A DNA stretch of 64,000 nt from an uncultured Roseicyclus sp. (GTDB lineage: Bacteria > Pseudomonadota > Alphaproteobacteria > Rhodobacterales > Rhodobacteraceae): positions 62,001-126,000 of the forward strand of contig NZ_CALAHQ010000023.1 of the NCBI RefSeq assembly GCF_937892565.1, given 5' to 3'. Made by a program: the position numbers and the translations under genes. Each line of letters begins with the position of its first letter. Position 1 is the stretch's first letter. This document shows, one piece after another, positions 17,345-25,387 of the stretch. The notes below the pieces were generated by a model, which searched no databases, had not been told where the DNA came from, and worked only from the letters and a program-made list of their open reading frames with translations.

Positions 17345-18351
17345 CGCAAGTACTCCGTCAGGTTCAGGCGCGACAGACGCGCGGTCAACACATACAGCGT
17401 TTCAAGCCGGGTCTGGGCGGCTTGCAGATCGGTGGCGGTGCGGTAGGGATCGGCCTCGGTCATGCGGGTCTGTTCGATCTGCAACCCGGCGCGCGCTGCT
17501 TCGGCGGTCACGCGCGCCTCTTCGATGCGGGCCTGCGCCACGCCCAGATGCGACTGCAAACGCACCAGCCCCTCTTCACCGCTGCGAAGCCGGGTGGTGG
17601 CCGCCGAAATCAGCGCCTGCTGTTCGTCTTGGTCGCCAGAAATCGGGGGCTCGGTCGCCAGCGCCGCAATCGCAAGCCCCGCCAGCACCTGACGCAGGGC
17701 AGGATCAAGCGCGCTGATGGCGGCCTCGGTCTGCAATCCTTCGCCGAGGATAGCGGGGGCGGCGGGGCCGGTTCCGCCTTGCCAGGCCGTCGTCTCGTAG
17801 CCGCCGCCTGCGGACAAGAACCACCCTTCGACTGCGGCGATCTTGTCGGCCGGGGTTGCGGCGGCATCCACCAGCGGGCGCAAGGCATCCAGCATCGCCG
17901 CCCCTGAAATCAGCGCGGGCCGGTCTGGGGCATTGCCGGAAAACAGCGATACATCCGCCACGCGGGTGTTGAGCGCACCGACCGCCTGTTCCAGGCGTTC
18001 AGGGGCGTCGGCGATCGCCAATACCATGTCCTGCAGTCGGCCCGCCTTGGCGGCCTGCAAGATGCCTGTGCCAAAGCCGTCAATCTCGGCTTCGACGCGG
18101 GCCAGCACGGTCTGGCGCGCATCGGCGGCAATGGCCGCGTCGCGGATGCTGTGCGAAAAGGTCTCGGTCAGACGCAAGGACCGCGAGATATCGGCCATCG
18201 CCGTGAAATCGCCGCCCACAGCGCGACCAAGATCGGCCTGCCGGCCGCTGGACAATTCCGATGTCAGGCGCTGCAGATCGTGGCGCAAACGCGCCCCATC
18301 TTGCTGGATCGTCTGAAAACGGGCGGCATCGCCCAGCGCTGTCCAGCTCAT
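17341..18351 (-). CDS. flgL: FlgL, hook-filament junction protein
   Basis: FlgL (HAP3) joins hook and filament. The 336-aa product has flagellin-type D0/D1 helices at both ends: an N-terminal FQTIQQDGARLRHDLQRLTSELSSGRQADLG and a C-terminal coil (LQSHLGVAQARIEEARVTAEA through LETLYVLTARLSRLNLTEYL). The Ala-rich middle is variable. It overlaps flgK upstream and flgI downstream by 4 bases each. No flagellin gene is in this window. Confidence 0.92.
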   Translation of the reverse strand: MSWTALGDAARFQTIQQDGARLRHDLQRLTSELSSGRQADLGRAVGGDFTAMADISRSLRLTETFSHSIRDAAIAADARQTVLARVEAEIDGFGTGILQAAKAGRLQDMVLAIADAPERLEQAVGALNTRVADVSLFSGNAPDRPALISGAAMLDALRPLVDAAATPADKIAAVEGWFLSAGGGYETTAWQGGTGPAAPAILGEGLQTEAAISALDPALRQVLAGLAIAALATEPPISGDQDEQQALISAATTRLRSGEEGLVRLQSHLGVAQARIEEARVTAEAARAGLQIEQTRMTEADPYRTATDLQAAQTRLETLYVLTARLSRLNLTEYLR

Positions 18352-19811
18352 CTGCCCATCCGGATAAGTTGATCGATCATCTCCTGCGCGGCGGTGATGA
18401 CGCGCGCATTCGCGGCAAAGATCTTTTCGATACGCAGCAATTGCAGCATTTCGGAATCGGTGTTGACGCCTTGCGCAAGTTCCTCATTGCGCAAGACATC
18501 CAGACGCGCGGCGGCATGCGACTGGCGTGTCTCGGCCGACTGTCGGGCCATGCCGACACCCGACAGATGATCAGCGACCAGCCCCGCGAAACTGCGGTTC
18601 GTGGCGGAAAAGCTGCCCGAGGCCGTTGGTCTGAGGGCGGCAAGCGCATCGCGTTGCGCCTGAAGCAGACCGGCAGCCCCGCCTGGCCCCGGAACCGCTG
18701 CCCCGAGGCCATCGCGCAGCCGCCAATGCGCGCCACCCTGATCCGGAAGAACCGCCGCATTGACCCGCAGCCGCGCGGCCAGACCTGTCTCGGTGGCCGC
18801 ATCGGGCACAGCGCCCGCATCGGTGAACAGCCCGGGCTGGCCCGCCGCGCGGGTCGGATCGATCCCGGCGGCATCAAGGCGGGCGGCCAGATCACGGGCG
18901 ATCGCATCGATATCGCGTTGCGCGGCGGGGCCCCAGGCGTCGCGCTGCAAGAACAGCGCGGCCAGTTCACCGCCCGCCAGCGCAGCCGTGGGGCCGTCAA
19001 GTGCCAGGGCCCGGCCATTCAGTGTCAAACCCGACAGCGCGCCGTCAGCGAGGGTGCTTTCGGCCGTCATCACCGCAACCGGGGAAAACCCCAGCACCGC
19101 CGCCCGCCCGTCGAGCAGCGCCTCGCCATCGGCACTGTAGAGCTGCAAGGCCCCGCTGGCGTCGCGGCGGCTTTCCAGCGGGACAAGCGCCGCGATATCG
19201 TTGACCAGCCGGGCCTGCGCATCAAGCAGCCCCGACACATCCGTCGCGCCCCCCCCATCGCGCCGGATGCGGGTGTTGAGCGTGGCCAGTTCGCCCAGCG
19301 CGCCATTGAACCGCTCGATCCCGCGCGCAATGGCGCCATCCGCCGCAAGGCGTTGCGCCTGAATGCCGTCGGAGATGCCGTTGATCGTGCCCGCAAGCGC
19401 AACCGCGGCGTCGACTGCGCCCGCAAGCCGGACCTGATTGTGCGGGCTGGCGGCGGCGGCGGTCAGGGCCGCCTCGAATGCGGCGCTGCGGGCTGCAAGA
19501 CTTGCGGGAGTGTCGGGAATTCCGATCGCGCCCTCGAGGCGGTTGAGGTGCTGGCCCTGTGTGGTGCCAAAGGCAAATTCGGCCTCGGCCCGGCGGCGGT
19601 GCCCGATCAGGGCCGCATCCTCGATCCGCAAGACGCCCAATACCCGCGCCCCGGACCCGCCATTGCCAAGGTTCTGGCCGGTAACCGACACTTGCCGCAC
19701 GCCATACCCGTCGGTCATCGCGTTGGAAATGTTGGACGACACGATGTCGGCCGCCCGCGATGTGACGGTAAGGCCAGACAAGGCGACAGACATGACGCTG
19801 GAAAGACTCAT
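18348..19811 (-). CDS. flgK: FlgK, hook-associated protein 1
   Basis: FlgK (HAP1) is the first hook-filament junction protein. The 487-aa protein starts with the rod/hook signature (ALSGLTVTSRAADIVSSNISNAMTDGYGVRQV), has a long variable middle, and ends with the D0 helix carrying SAETRQSHAAARLDVL, EELAQGVNTDSEMLQLLRIEKIFAANARVI. Length suits compact alphaproteobacterial FlgK. It lies 26 bases after flgE and overlaps flgL. Confidence 0.95.
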   Translation of the reverse strand: MSLSSVMSVALSGLTVTSRAADIVSSNISNAMTDGYGVRQVSVTGQNLGNGGSGARVLGVLRIEDAALIGHRRRAEAEFAFGTTQGQHLNRLEGAIGIPDTPASLAARSAAFEAALTAAAASPHNQVRLAGAVDAAVALAGTINGISDGIQAQRLAADGAIARGIERFNGALGELATLNTRIRRDGGGATDVSGLLDAQARLVNDIAALVPLESRRDASGALQLYSADGEALLDGRAAVLGFSPVAVMTAESTLADGALSGLTLNGRALALDGPTAALAGGELAALFLQRDAWGPAAQRDIDAIARDLAARLDAAGIDPTRAAGQPGLFTDAGAVPDAATETGLAARLRVNAAVLPDQGGAHWRLRDGLGAAVPGPGGAAGLLQAQRDALAALRPTASGSFSATNRSFAGLVADHLSGVGMARQSAETRQSHAAARLDVLRNEELAQGVNTDSEMLQLLRIEKIFAANARVITAAQEMIDQLIRMGR

Positions 19812-19837
19812 GGCTCAACTCCGGCCAAGGGCGCGGA

Positions 19838-21130
19838 TCAGCGCTTGATGTTGGTGGTTTCCTGCAACATTTCGTCCACCGTCTGGATGAGCTTGGCGTT
19901 CGAGGAATAGGCGCGCTGGGTCTGGATCAACTGCGTCAGTTCGCCTGCGACATCGGTGGTGGATTCCTCTCGCGCATAGCCCACCATGTCGCCGGTCGGC
20001 CCATTACCCGCATTCCACAAGAAGAACTGACCCGTTTCGGGCGTGATGGAATAGGTCTGGTTGTCCTCTGCCCGGAGCCCGTTGAGGTTGGGCACATCGA
20101 CAACCGGGATCTGATACAGCACGCGGGTGATGCCGCTGTCGTAGATTGCATTCAGATAGCCGTTGGCATCAACCTCCACCCGGCTCAGATTGCCCACGGG
20201 CGACCCATCCTTGACGACCGGCGACCGGGAAAAATTGACGGAAAGCTGCGTCAGGCCGCCGGGCGCCCCGATGCCAAGGTCGAGCGGCCCGCTTTCGACC
20301 ATCAGGGACAGGCTGCCGGTTGCCGGATCGAAAGGCCCGCCCACGACAGGCGTGACCGATGCAAGGTTGCCGCCCGTGCCGCGCTGGCTGTCGAAGACCA
20401 GCACATATTCGCCGATGATCGCCCCGTCCTGGGCGCTGTCGCGGATTTCCATCCGCCATTCATGGCTTGTCCCGGTCGCCGGGATCGCCGGTGTAAAGCC
20501 GATCTCGAGAAATCGGGGCGTGCCGAGATTGTCGTAATATTCCGCCGATATGACATAGGGCTGGCCGGACCCGCCGGCCTCGGTTGCGGTCGCGGGCAGG
20601 TTCGCGGAAAGTTGCATGCGCGTGGTCGGATCGCCCGCGAACTGGTTGGCGCTGATCTGGATCGGGCGCAAGCCGTCAAAGGTGTCGCGCGGGAAATTCG
20701 GAATGACCCCGTCGGCATTGGCCGGCCAACCCATCAGCACCTCGCCCGTCTTGGTGCGCAAGATGCCATCCGCGTCAGGCCGAAAGGACCCCGTCGTGAC
20801 CAGACGGATCGGCAGATCACCGACCGGGCGGTTCAGCGCCGTTGCCGATGTCACCGGCAACAAGCCCCGCCCACCGATCGCAAGGTCGGTGGGGTTTTCC
20901 GTGGCCACCAGTGCGCCGCGCTGGTCGATCATGCGCGTGACCGGCGCGCGCACGCCACCCGCCGAATAGGTGCCATCACCCTGCATGATCACGAGCGACG
21001 AAAAATCGGCGACAACGCGCTTGTAGCCAAAGGTGCTGGAGTTGGCGATATTGTCGGCGATGGTGGCAAGGCGGTTTGCATTCGCCTGCAAGCCAGACAC
21101 CCCGGAATTCATCGAAGAGGAAATCGTCAT
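19838..21130 (-). CDS. flgE: FlgE, flagellar hook protein
   Basis: FlgE is the building block of the hook. The 430-aa protein has the flagellar rod/hook N-terminus (SGVSGLQANANRLATIADNIANSSTFGYKR), a central D2-type insertion (PFDPATGSLSLMVESGPLDLG), and the conserved C-terminus (GELTQLIQTQRAYSSNAKLIQTVDEMLQETTNIKR). The tyrosine-containing QRAYSSNAK helix is diagnostic. It is preceded by a 116-base gap that contains a CtrA-like site, suggesting its own promoter. Confidence 0.96.
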   Translation of the reverse strand: MTISSSMNSGVSGLQANANRLATIADNIANSSTFGYKRVVADFSSLVIMQGDGTYSAGGVRAPVTRMIDQRGALVATENPTDLAIGGRGLLPVTSATALNRPVGDLPIRLVTTGSFRPDADGILRTKTGEVLMGWPANADGVIPNFPRDTFDGLRPIQISANQFAGDPTTRMQLSANLPATATEAGGSGQPYVISAEYYDNLGTPRFLEIGFTPAIPATGTSHEWRMEIRDSAQDGAIIGEYVLVFDSQRGTGGNLASVTPVVGGPFDPATGSLSLMVESGPLDLGIGAPGGLTQLSVNFSRSPVVKDGSPVGNLSRVEVDANGYLNAIYDSGITRVLYQIPVVDVPNLNGLRAEDNQTYSITPETGQFFLWNAGNGPTGDMVGYAREESTTDVAGELTQLIQTQRAYSSNAKLIQTVDEMLQETTNIKR

Positions 21131-21184
21131 CTCATGCGCCTTTCTGCTGCATCGGGGATTTGTGGGACAGTTGCCTGCCGGGCC

Positions 21185-21199
21185 TTAAGGCGAAGCTAA
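21185..21199. promoter_or_regulatory. CtrA-like site upstream of flgE
   Basis: The flgE-motB gap carries TTAA-N7-CTAA (TTAG-N7-TTAA when read with flgE), one mismatch from the CtrA layout, 55 bases upstream of the flgE ATG. The surrounding AT-rich patch stands out from the G+C-rich background and could hold the promoter. Binding is inferred. Confidence 0.45.
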
Positions 21200-21246
21200 T
21201 ATTTCGAATTGTTCCTATTTCCTGCGCGTGGCGGTTCAGGGCGGCG

Positions 21247-22095
21247 TTATCGGTCGCTGCGCAGCAAGATGATTTCCAACCGCTCATTGCGCGGCGACAT
21301 CGGGTTTTCGGTCACGGGTTCGCGGTCGGCATGCCCCGTGACGCGTTGAATGCGGCGCGCTGGCAAATCCGCTGCCTCAAGCAGGCTGCGAAACAGTTGC
21401 GCGCGCTCGGTCGATGCGTGCCAACGTGTCTCGGTGGCCAGAACAAGGGGTTGGGCAATCACATGCCCCTCAACCGCGACGGCGTTGCTGACGGTACCAA
21501 ACAGGCTTGCCATCACAGCCGCCAACTCAGCCAGCCAAGGTGCCGGTTGCTCGGTCTCGGGGTCGAAAATCAGCCGTCCGGGGCGGGAAAACACCTCGAT
21601 GATCAAGCCCTCGTCGGTCAAACGTGTGGCGATGTGGGCCAAGATCTCGTCTTGCAAGGCGCTATCGCCGCTTTGCCCGGTGAGCGCGGCGGCCAAAGCC
21701 TCGAGCGCGGCGGTTTCGGCGTCACGCGCGTCAGCGTCATGCGCGCTGCCTGACAGGCCAAGGCTTTGGCGCCCTTCGGTCGGGCGCAGGCTTGTTGCGC
21801 CGGTGCCCGACTGCGCGGTGGTGTTTTCGGCGAACGGGCTTTCGCCCCCGAATGCGCCATCACCACCGCCCGAAATGCGCGCGATGGGAATATTGGGCGA
21901 GAAGTAATCGGCAAGCCCCTTGCGCTGCTGTTCCGTTGTCGCGTTGAGCAGCCACATCAGCATGAAGAACGCCATCATCGCCGTGACGAAATCGGCATAG
22001 GCGACCTTCCACGCGCCGCCATGATGGCCGCCACCGGCGATCACCTTTTTGCGCTTCACGATCAAGGGGCGGGTTGTATTGTCAGTCTTGGCCAT
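21247..22095 (-). CDS. motB: MotB, flagellar motor stator protein
   Basis: MotB anchors the stator to peptidoglycan and carries the proton-accepting aspartate. The 282-aa protein has a short basic cytoplasmic N-terminus, one membrane segment AYADFVTAMMAFFMLMWLLN with the essential Asp at residue 35, a plug/linker region and a C-terminal OmpA-like peptidoglycan-binding domain (GRLIFDPETEQPA, VEGHVIAQPL, RRIQRVTGHADREPV, NERLEIILL). It opens the leftward motB-flgE-flgK-flgL-flgI block, apart from motA. Confidence 0.96.
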   Translation of the reverse strand: MAKTDNTTRPLIVKRKKVIAGGGHHGGAWKVAYADFVTAMMAFFMLMWLLNATTEQQRKGLADYFSPNIPIARISGGGDGAFGGESPFAENTTAQSGTGATSLRPTEGRQSLGLSGSAHDADARDAETAALEALAAALTGQSGDSALQDEILAHIATRLTDEGLIIEVFSRPGRLIFDPETEQPAPWLAELAAVMASLFGTVSNAVAVEGHVIAQPLVLATETRWHASTERAQLFRSLLEAADLPARRIQRVTGHADREPVTENPMSPRNERLEIILLRSDR

Positions 22096-22131
22096 GCACG
22101 CAGGCGTAGCACAACGACCCTGAACAGCGTG

Positions 22132-22146
22132 TTAACGCGGCCTCAA
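22132..22146. promoter_or_regulatory. CtrA-like site upstream of motB
   Basis: TTAA-N7-TCAA (TTGA-N7-TTAA on the motB strand) lies 37 bases upstream of the motB ATG and reaches into the arsJ stop codon. It is one mismatch from the CtrA layout and is the third such site at a flagellar promoter gap here. Confidence 0.42.
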
Positions 22147-23405
22147 GCCGACACGGGGCGCAGTTGGCGGGCCAACAGGGCGCTGATCGCCAGCATCACG
22201 GCGGCCACCGCCAGACAGGCGGGCAAACCGCCCCATTGATAGCTCAGCCCCGACAAAAGCGTGCCGATCAGCCGCCCCGCCGCATTGGCCATGTAGTAAA
22301 AGCCCACATCCATCGTCACCCGCTCGGCCCGCGTGAAGGCAAGGATCAGATAGGAATGCAGCGCCGAATTGATGGCGAAAATCGCGCCGAAACCCAAGAG
22401 CCCCGCAATCAGCGTGCCCGTCAGCCACGGCGCAGGCGCACCCGCGAACCACACCAGCGCGGCCAAAAGCGCAGGCAACAGCGCAAGACCCAAGGCCCAA
22501 GTCCAGGCTTCATTTATCAAGACCGCTTGGCCGCGTGTATCGGCCCTGAGCAGACGCGGCGCGCTGGCCTGAACCGCACCGTAAAGGATGATCCAGACCG
22601 CCATGAAGCTTCCGATGGTGAAAAACGCCACCCGGTTTCCCGCCACCGTGCCATCCGACAGCACAGCGTAGAAATAGATCGGGATGCCCACGACAAACCA
22701 CACATCGCGCGCGCCGAACAAGAACACGCGTGCCGCCGACAGCCAGTTGACGTTGTGCGATTTGGAAAACACCTCGGTGAATTTCGCCCCTTTGCGCCCG
22801 GTGGGCAGGCCGCTTGGCATGCGCACCGCGATCACCAACAAGATCACGGCCAGCACAGCGGCCATTGCCAGCACCGAACCGACAAAGCCGACAAGAGCGA
22901 GCATCGCCGCCCCGAGAAGGAAACCCAAGCCCTTGACCGCGTTCTTCGACCCGGTCAGCAACGCAACCCAGCGAAACAGCACCCCCTCGCCTGCGGGCGC
23001 AAGCAGTTTCACCGCCGATTTTGACGACATCTTGGCCAGATCCTTGGCCACGCCCGACACCCCCTGCACGCACATCACGAAGGCGACCGAGGCGGCGATC
23101 CCCCATGCGGGGTCAAGCTGTGCCAGCGCGATCAACGCCACGATCTGCAAGCCAAGCCCTGCATAAAGCGTCGCCGTCAGGCCAAAGCGCGCCGCGATCC
23201 AGCCTGCCGACAGGTTCGTCACGATGCCCGCGATCTCGTACAAGATGAACAGATAGGCCAGCTGCACCGGGGAAAAGCCCAGCGTATGGAAATGCAAAAG
23301 CACCAGCATGCGCAGCGCGCCATCGGTCAGCATGAAGGCCCAATAGGCGGCCGTCACCGCGATATAGGCGGCCATGCCCGCAGGGCGCCGGGACGCATCG
23401 GTCAT
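22143..23405 (-). CDS. arsJ: ArsJ, organoarsenical efflux MFS permease
   Basis: ArsJ is a major-facilitator permease that exports 1-arseno-3-phosphoglycerate, the unstable product made by GAPDH from arsenate. The 420-aa protein has about twelve hydrophobic segments and starts [34 protein letters not shown], a pattern typical of ArsJ. The strongest evidence is context: its ATG overlaps the stop of a GAPDH gene that itself overlaps an ArsR-ArsC gene, the known arsJ-gapdh pairing. It is the last gene of the operon. Confidence 0.92.
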   Translation of the reverse strand: MTDASRRPAGMAAYIAVTAAYWAFMLTDGALRMLVLLHFHTLGFSPVQLAYLFILYEIAGIVTNLSAGWIAARFGLTATLYAGLGLQIVALIALAQLDPAWGIAASVAFVMCVQGVSGVAKDLAKMSSKSAVKLLAPAGEGVLFRWVALLTGSKNAVKGLGFLLGAAMLALVGFVGSVLAMAAVLAVILLVIAVRMPSGLPTGRKGAKFTEVFSKSHNVNWLSAARVFLFGARDVWFVVGIPIYFYAVLSDGTVAGNRVAFFTIGSFMAVWIILYGAVQASAPRLLRADTRGQAVLINEAWTWALGLALLPALLAALVWFAGAPAPWLTGTLIAGLLGFGAIFAINSALHSYLILAFTRAERVTMDVGFYYMANAAGRLIGTLLSGLSYQWGGLPACLAVAAVMLAISALLARQLRPVSA

Positions 23406-24400
23406 GGGTTGGCGCCAACCATCAGCGCCACATCGACCAGCCGGTGGGCATAGCCCATTTCATTGTCATACCAGGCGTAAATCTTGACCTGCGTGCCGTT
23501 CACAACCATCGTGGAAGGCGCATCAATGATGCTGGAGCGTGTGTCGTTGGTATAGTCCGCGCTGACCAGCGGACGCTCTTCATAGCCGAGGATTCCCGCC
23601 AGCGATCCGGCAGCGGCCAGCTTGAACAGGGCGTTGACCTCCTCGGCGGTGGTGGGGCGGACCACCTCGAACACGCAATCGGTGAGCGAGGCGTTCAACA
23701 GCGGCACGCGCACCGCATGGCCGTTCAGCTTGCCGGTCAGTTCCGGGTAGATCAGCGTGATCGCCGTGGCGCTGCCTGTTGTCGTGGGGATCAGGCTGTT
23801 CAAGGCCGATCTGGCACGGCGCAGATCCTTGGCGGGGCGGTCCACGATGGTCTGGGTGTTGGTCACGTCATGGATCGTGGTGATCGAGCCGTGCTTGATG
23901 CCCAGACCCTCGTGGATGACCTTGACCACGGGGGCCAGACAATTGGTGGTGCAACTGGCCGCCGTGACGATCCGGTGCTGCGCGGGGTCATAGATGTCGT
24001 GGTTCACGCCATAAACAATATTGACCGCGCCGCCATCCTTGACCGGGGCCGAGACCACCACGCGCTTCACGCCCGCGTCGAAATAGGGCTGGATCTTGGC
24101 CGCCGTCTTGAAGACGCCGGTGCAGTCGATCACCACATCGACCCCATCAAGCGGCAGCTTTGCAAGATCGCGTTCCTTGAAAACCGGCAAGCGCCGCCCG
24201 TCGATGGTGATGCTGTCGGCATCGCTGTGGATGTCGGCCTGCCAGCGGCCATGCACGGTGTCGAATTCCAGCAGATGCGCATGCATCGCCGGATCGCCCA
24301 CCGCATCGTTGATCCATGCGATCCTGGCACCGCGTTCCAGAAGCGGGCGCAGCGCCAGCTTGCCGATCCGGCCCAGTCCGTTCAATGCATAGGTGGTCAT
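23402..24400 (-). CDS. Arsenate-operon glyceraldehyde-3-phosphate dehydrogenase
   Basis: This 332-aa type I GAPDH has the Rossmann start [15 protein letters not shown], catalytic Cys150 in [11 protein letters not shown], His177 in TTIHDVT, and the C-terminal [13 protein letters not shown]. In arsJ operons such a dedicated GAPDH uses arsenate instead of phosphate to make 1-arseno-3-phosphoglycerate for ArsJ to export; that role is known for the family and inferred here. It overlaps arsRC and arsJ by 4 bases each, so the three should be made together. A separate glycolytic gap gene probably exists elsewhere. Confidence 0.93.
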   Translation of the reverse strand: MTTYALNGLGRIGKLALRPLLERGARIAWINDAVGDPAMHAHLLEFDTVHGRWQADIHSDADSITIDGRRLPVFKERDLAKLPLDGVDVVIDCTGVFKTAAKIQPYFDAGVKRVVVSAPVKDGGAVNIVYGVNHDIYDPAQHRIVTAASCTTNCLAPVVKVIHEGLGIKHGSITTIHDVTNTQTIVDRPAKDLRRARSALNSLIPTTTGSATAITLIYPELTGKLNGHAVRVPLLNASLTDCVFEVVRPTTAEEVNALFKLAAAGSLAGILGYEERPLVSADYTNDTRSSIIDAPSTMVVNGTQVKIYAWYDNEMGYAHRLVDVALMVGANP

Positions 24401-25242
24401 TGCGAAACTCCATCCGCGCGGGCGATGTCATCGAGCGCATGCTGCAGGGATATCCGGTCGAGCGCCGCCAAGGGCAGCGCGGCAAAGGCCGTGATGCGAT
24501 TGCGCAACATGCCATAGGCGTGCTGAAAGGCCAGCATCCGCTCGGCCTCGGTGCCGGTGGCCTTGACCGGGTCCGGGGTGCTCCAATGGGCGCTGAGCGG
24601 CTGGCCTGACCAGGGTGGGCAGGCCTCGTTGGCGGCGCGGTCACAGACGGTAAAGACGAAATCAAAGGCCGTCACATCGCCGCCCTGAAATTCCGCCACA
24701 TGCTTGGATCGCAGATCGCCGGTCGGATAACCCTTGCTCTGCAACATCTTTACCGCCAGCGGGTTCAGGTCCGATTGCGGCTTGGTGCCGGCTGAAAACA
24801 CATCGAACCGGTCGCCTGCGATCTTGCGCAGGATCGATTCGGCAAAGATGGAGCGGGCGGAATTCCCGGTGCAGATGAACAGCACGCGGTAGCGGCGGGC
24901 GGATGTCATGGGTCTGTCTCCGAAAGGGTCGATAAGGGCTGCGGGTGGGCACAAATCGGGGCGCCCAAGACAGCAATCGGTCCAAAGCGCGCCGGTCAGC
25001 GCGCGGATGCCGGCAAGATCGGGGCCATAGCGCAAAAAGGTGCCGCTGCGCGCGCGGGTGATCAGCCCCGCCTGCAACAGATCGGCCAGATAGGCGCTCA
25101 GGGTGTTGGGTTTCAGGCCCAGCACCACGGCGATTTCGCCGGCGGGCAGCGGGTCGGGATGACGGCGGATCAAAAGGCGCAACACATCCAGCCGCGCCGG
25201 ATGGCCAAGGGTCGCGAATCGATCTGACAAGGTAATTTCCAT
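24397..25242 (-). CDS. ArsR-ArsC fusion: arsenical repressor plus arsenate reductase
   Basis: This 281-aa protein joins two ars functions. Residues 1-88 are an ArsR winged helix ([38 protein letters not shown]), followed by cysteines 90, 91 and 98 ([10 protein letters not shown]) that probably bind As(III). From about residue 117 comes a low-molecular-weight-phosphatase-type ArsC ([13 protein letters not shown]-loop Cys124; [11 protein letters not shown]). The frame is unbroken. An internal ATG at 24909 (Met112) with GGAG eight bases upstream could also make free ArsC. The ATG at 25242 was chosen from the operator position; 25272 is the alternative. Confidence 0.88.
   Translation of the reverse strand: MEITLSDRFATLGHPARLDVLRLLIRRHPDPLPAGEIAVVLGLKPNTLSAYLADLLQAGLITRARSGTFLRYGPDLAGIRALTGALWTDCCLGRPDLCPPAALIDPFGDRPMTSARRYRVLFICTGNSARSIFAESILRKIAGDRFDVFSAGTKPQSDLNPLAVKMLQSKGYPTGDLRSKHVAEFQGGDVTAFDFVFTVCDRAANEACPPWSGQPLSAHWSTPDPVKATGTEAERMLAFQHAYGMLRNRITAFAALPLAALDRISLQHALDDIARADGVSQ
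24907..24921 (-). promoter_or_regulatory. Possible internal ribosome site for free ArsC
   Basis: Within the arsR-arsC frame, GGAG (24918-24921) precedes an in-frame ATG (24907-24909) by eight bases, exactly where the ArsC domain begins. It suggests either a relic of two fused genes or a second product from one message. Confidence 0.4.
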
Positions 25243-25277
25243 ATTTCTGGAAATATGGAAATTGTGGCGCATGACAA
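25234..25277 (-). promoter_or_regulatory. arsRC operator palindrome and promoter
   Basis: A perfect 13-base inverted repeat (arm AATTTCCATATTT, spacer CTGG, 25234-25263) overlaps the arsRC start codon at 25240-25242. On the minus strand TTGTCA (25277-25272) and TATTTC (25255-25250), 16 bases apart, could be a sigma70-type promoter; transcription would then begin almost at the ATG, giving a leaderless message. ArsR repressors bind such AT-rich palindromes. The palindrome is seen directly; promoter and leaderless start are inferred. Confidence 0.65.
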
Positions 25278-25387
25278 GTGAAGCTTTTGTGACGCTGGCG
25301 CAAGGATCGGACCTGCCGCCTTGCAATCCGCCCAAAGACTGACAAAAGAGATCGGATTGACCGGATCAGACCAGACGCAGCGCATCC

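Noticed and set aside
18261-19910. 549-codon forward ORF across flgL/flgK
   Set aside because: Antisense to flgK with biased composition and no recognisable domain.
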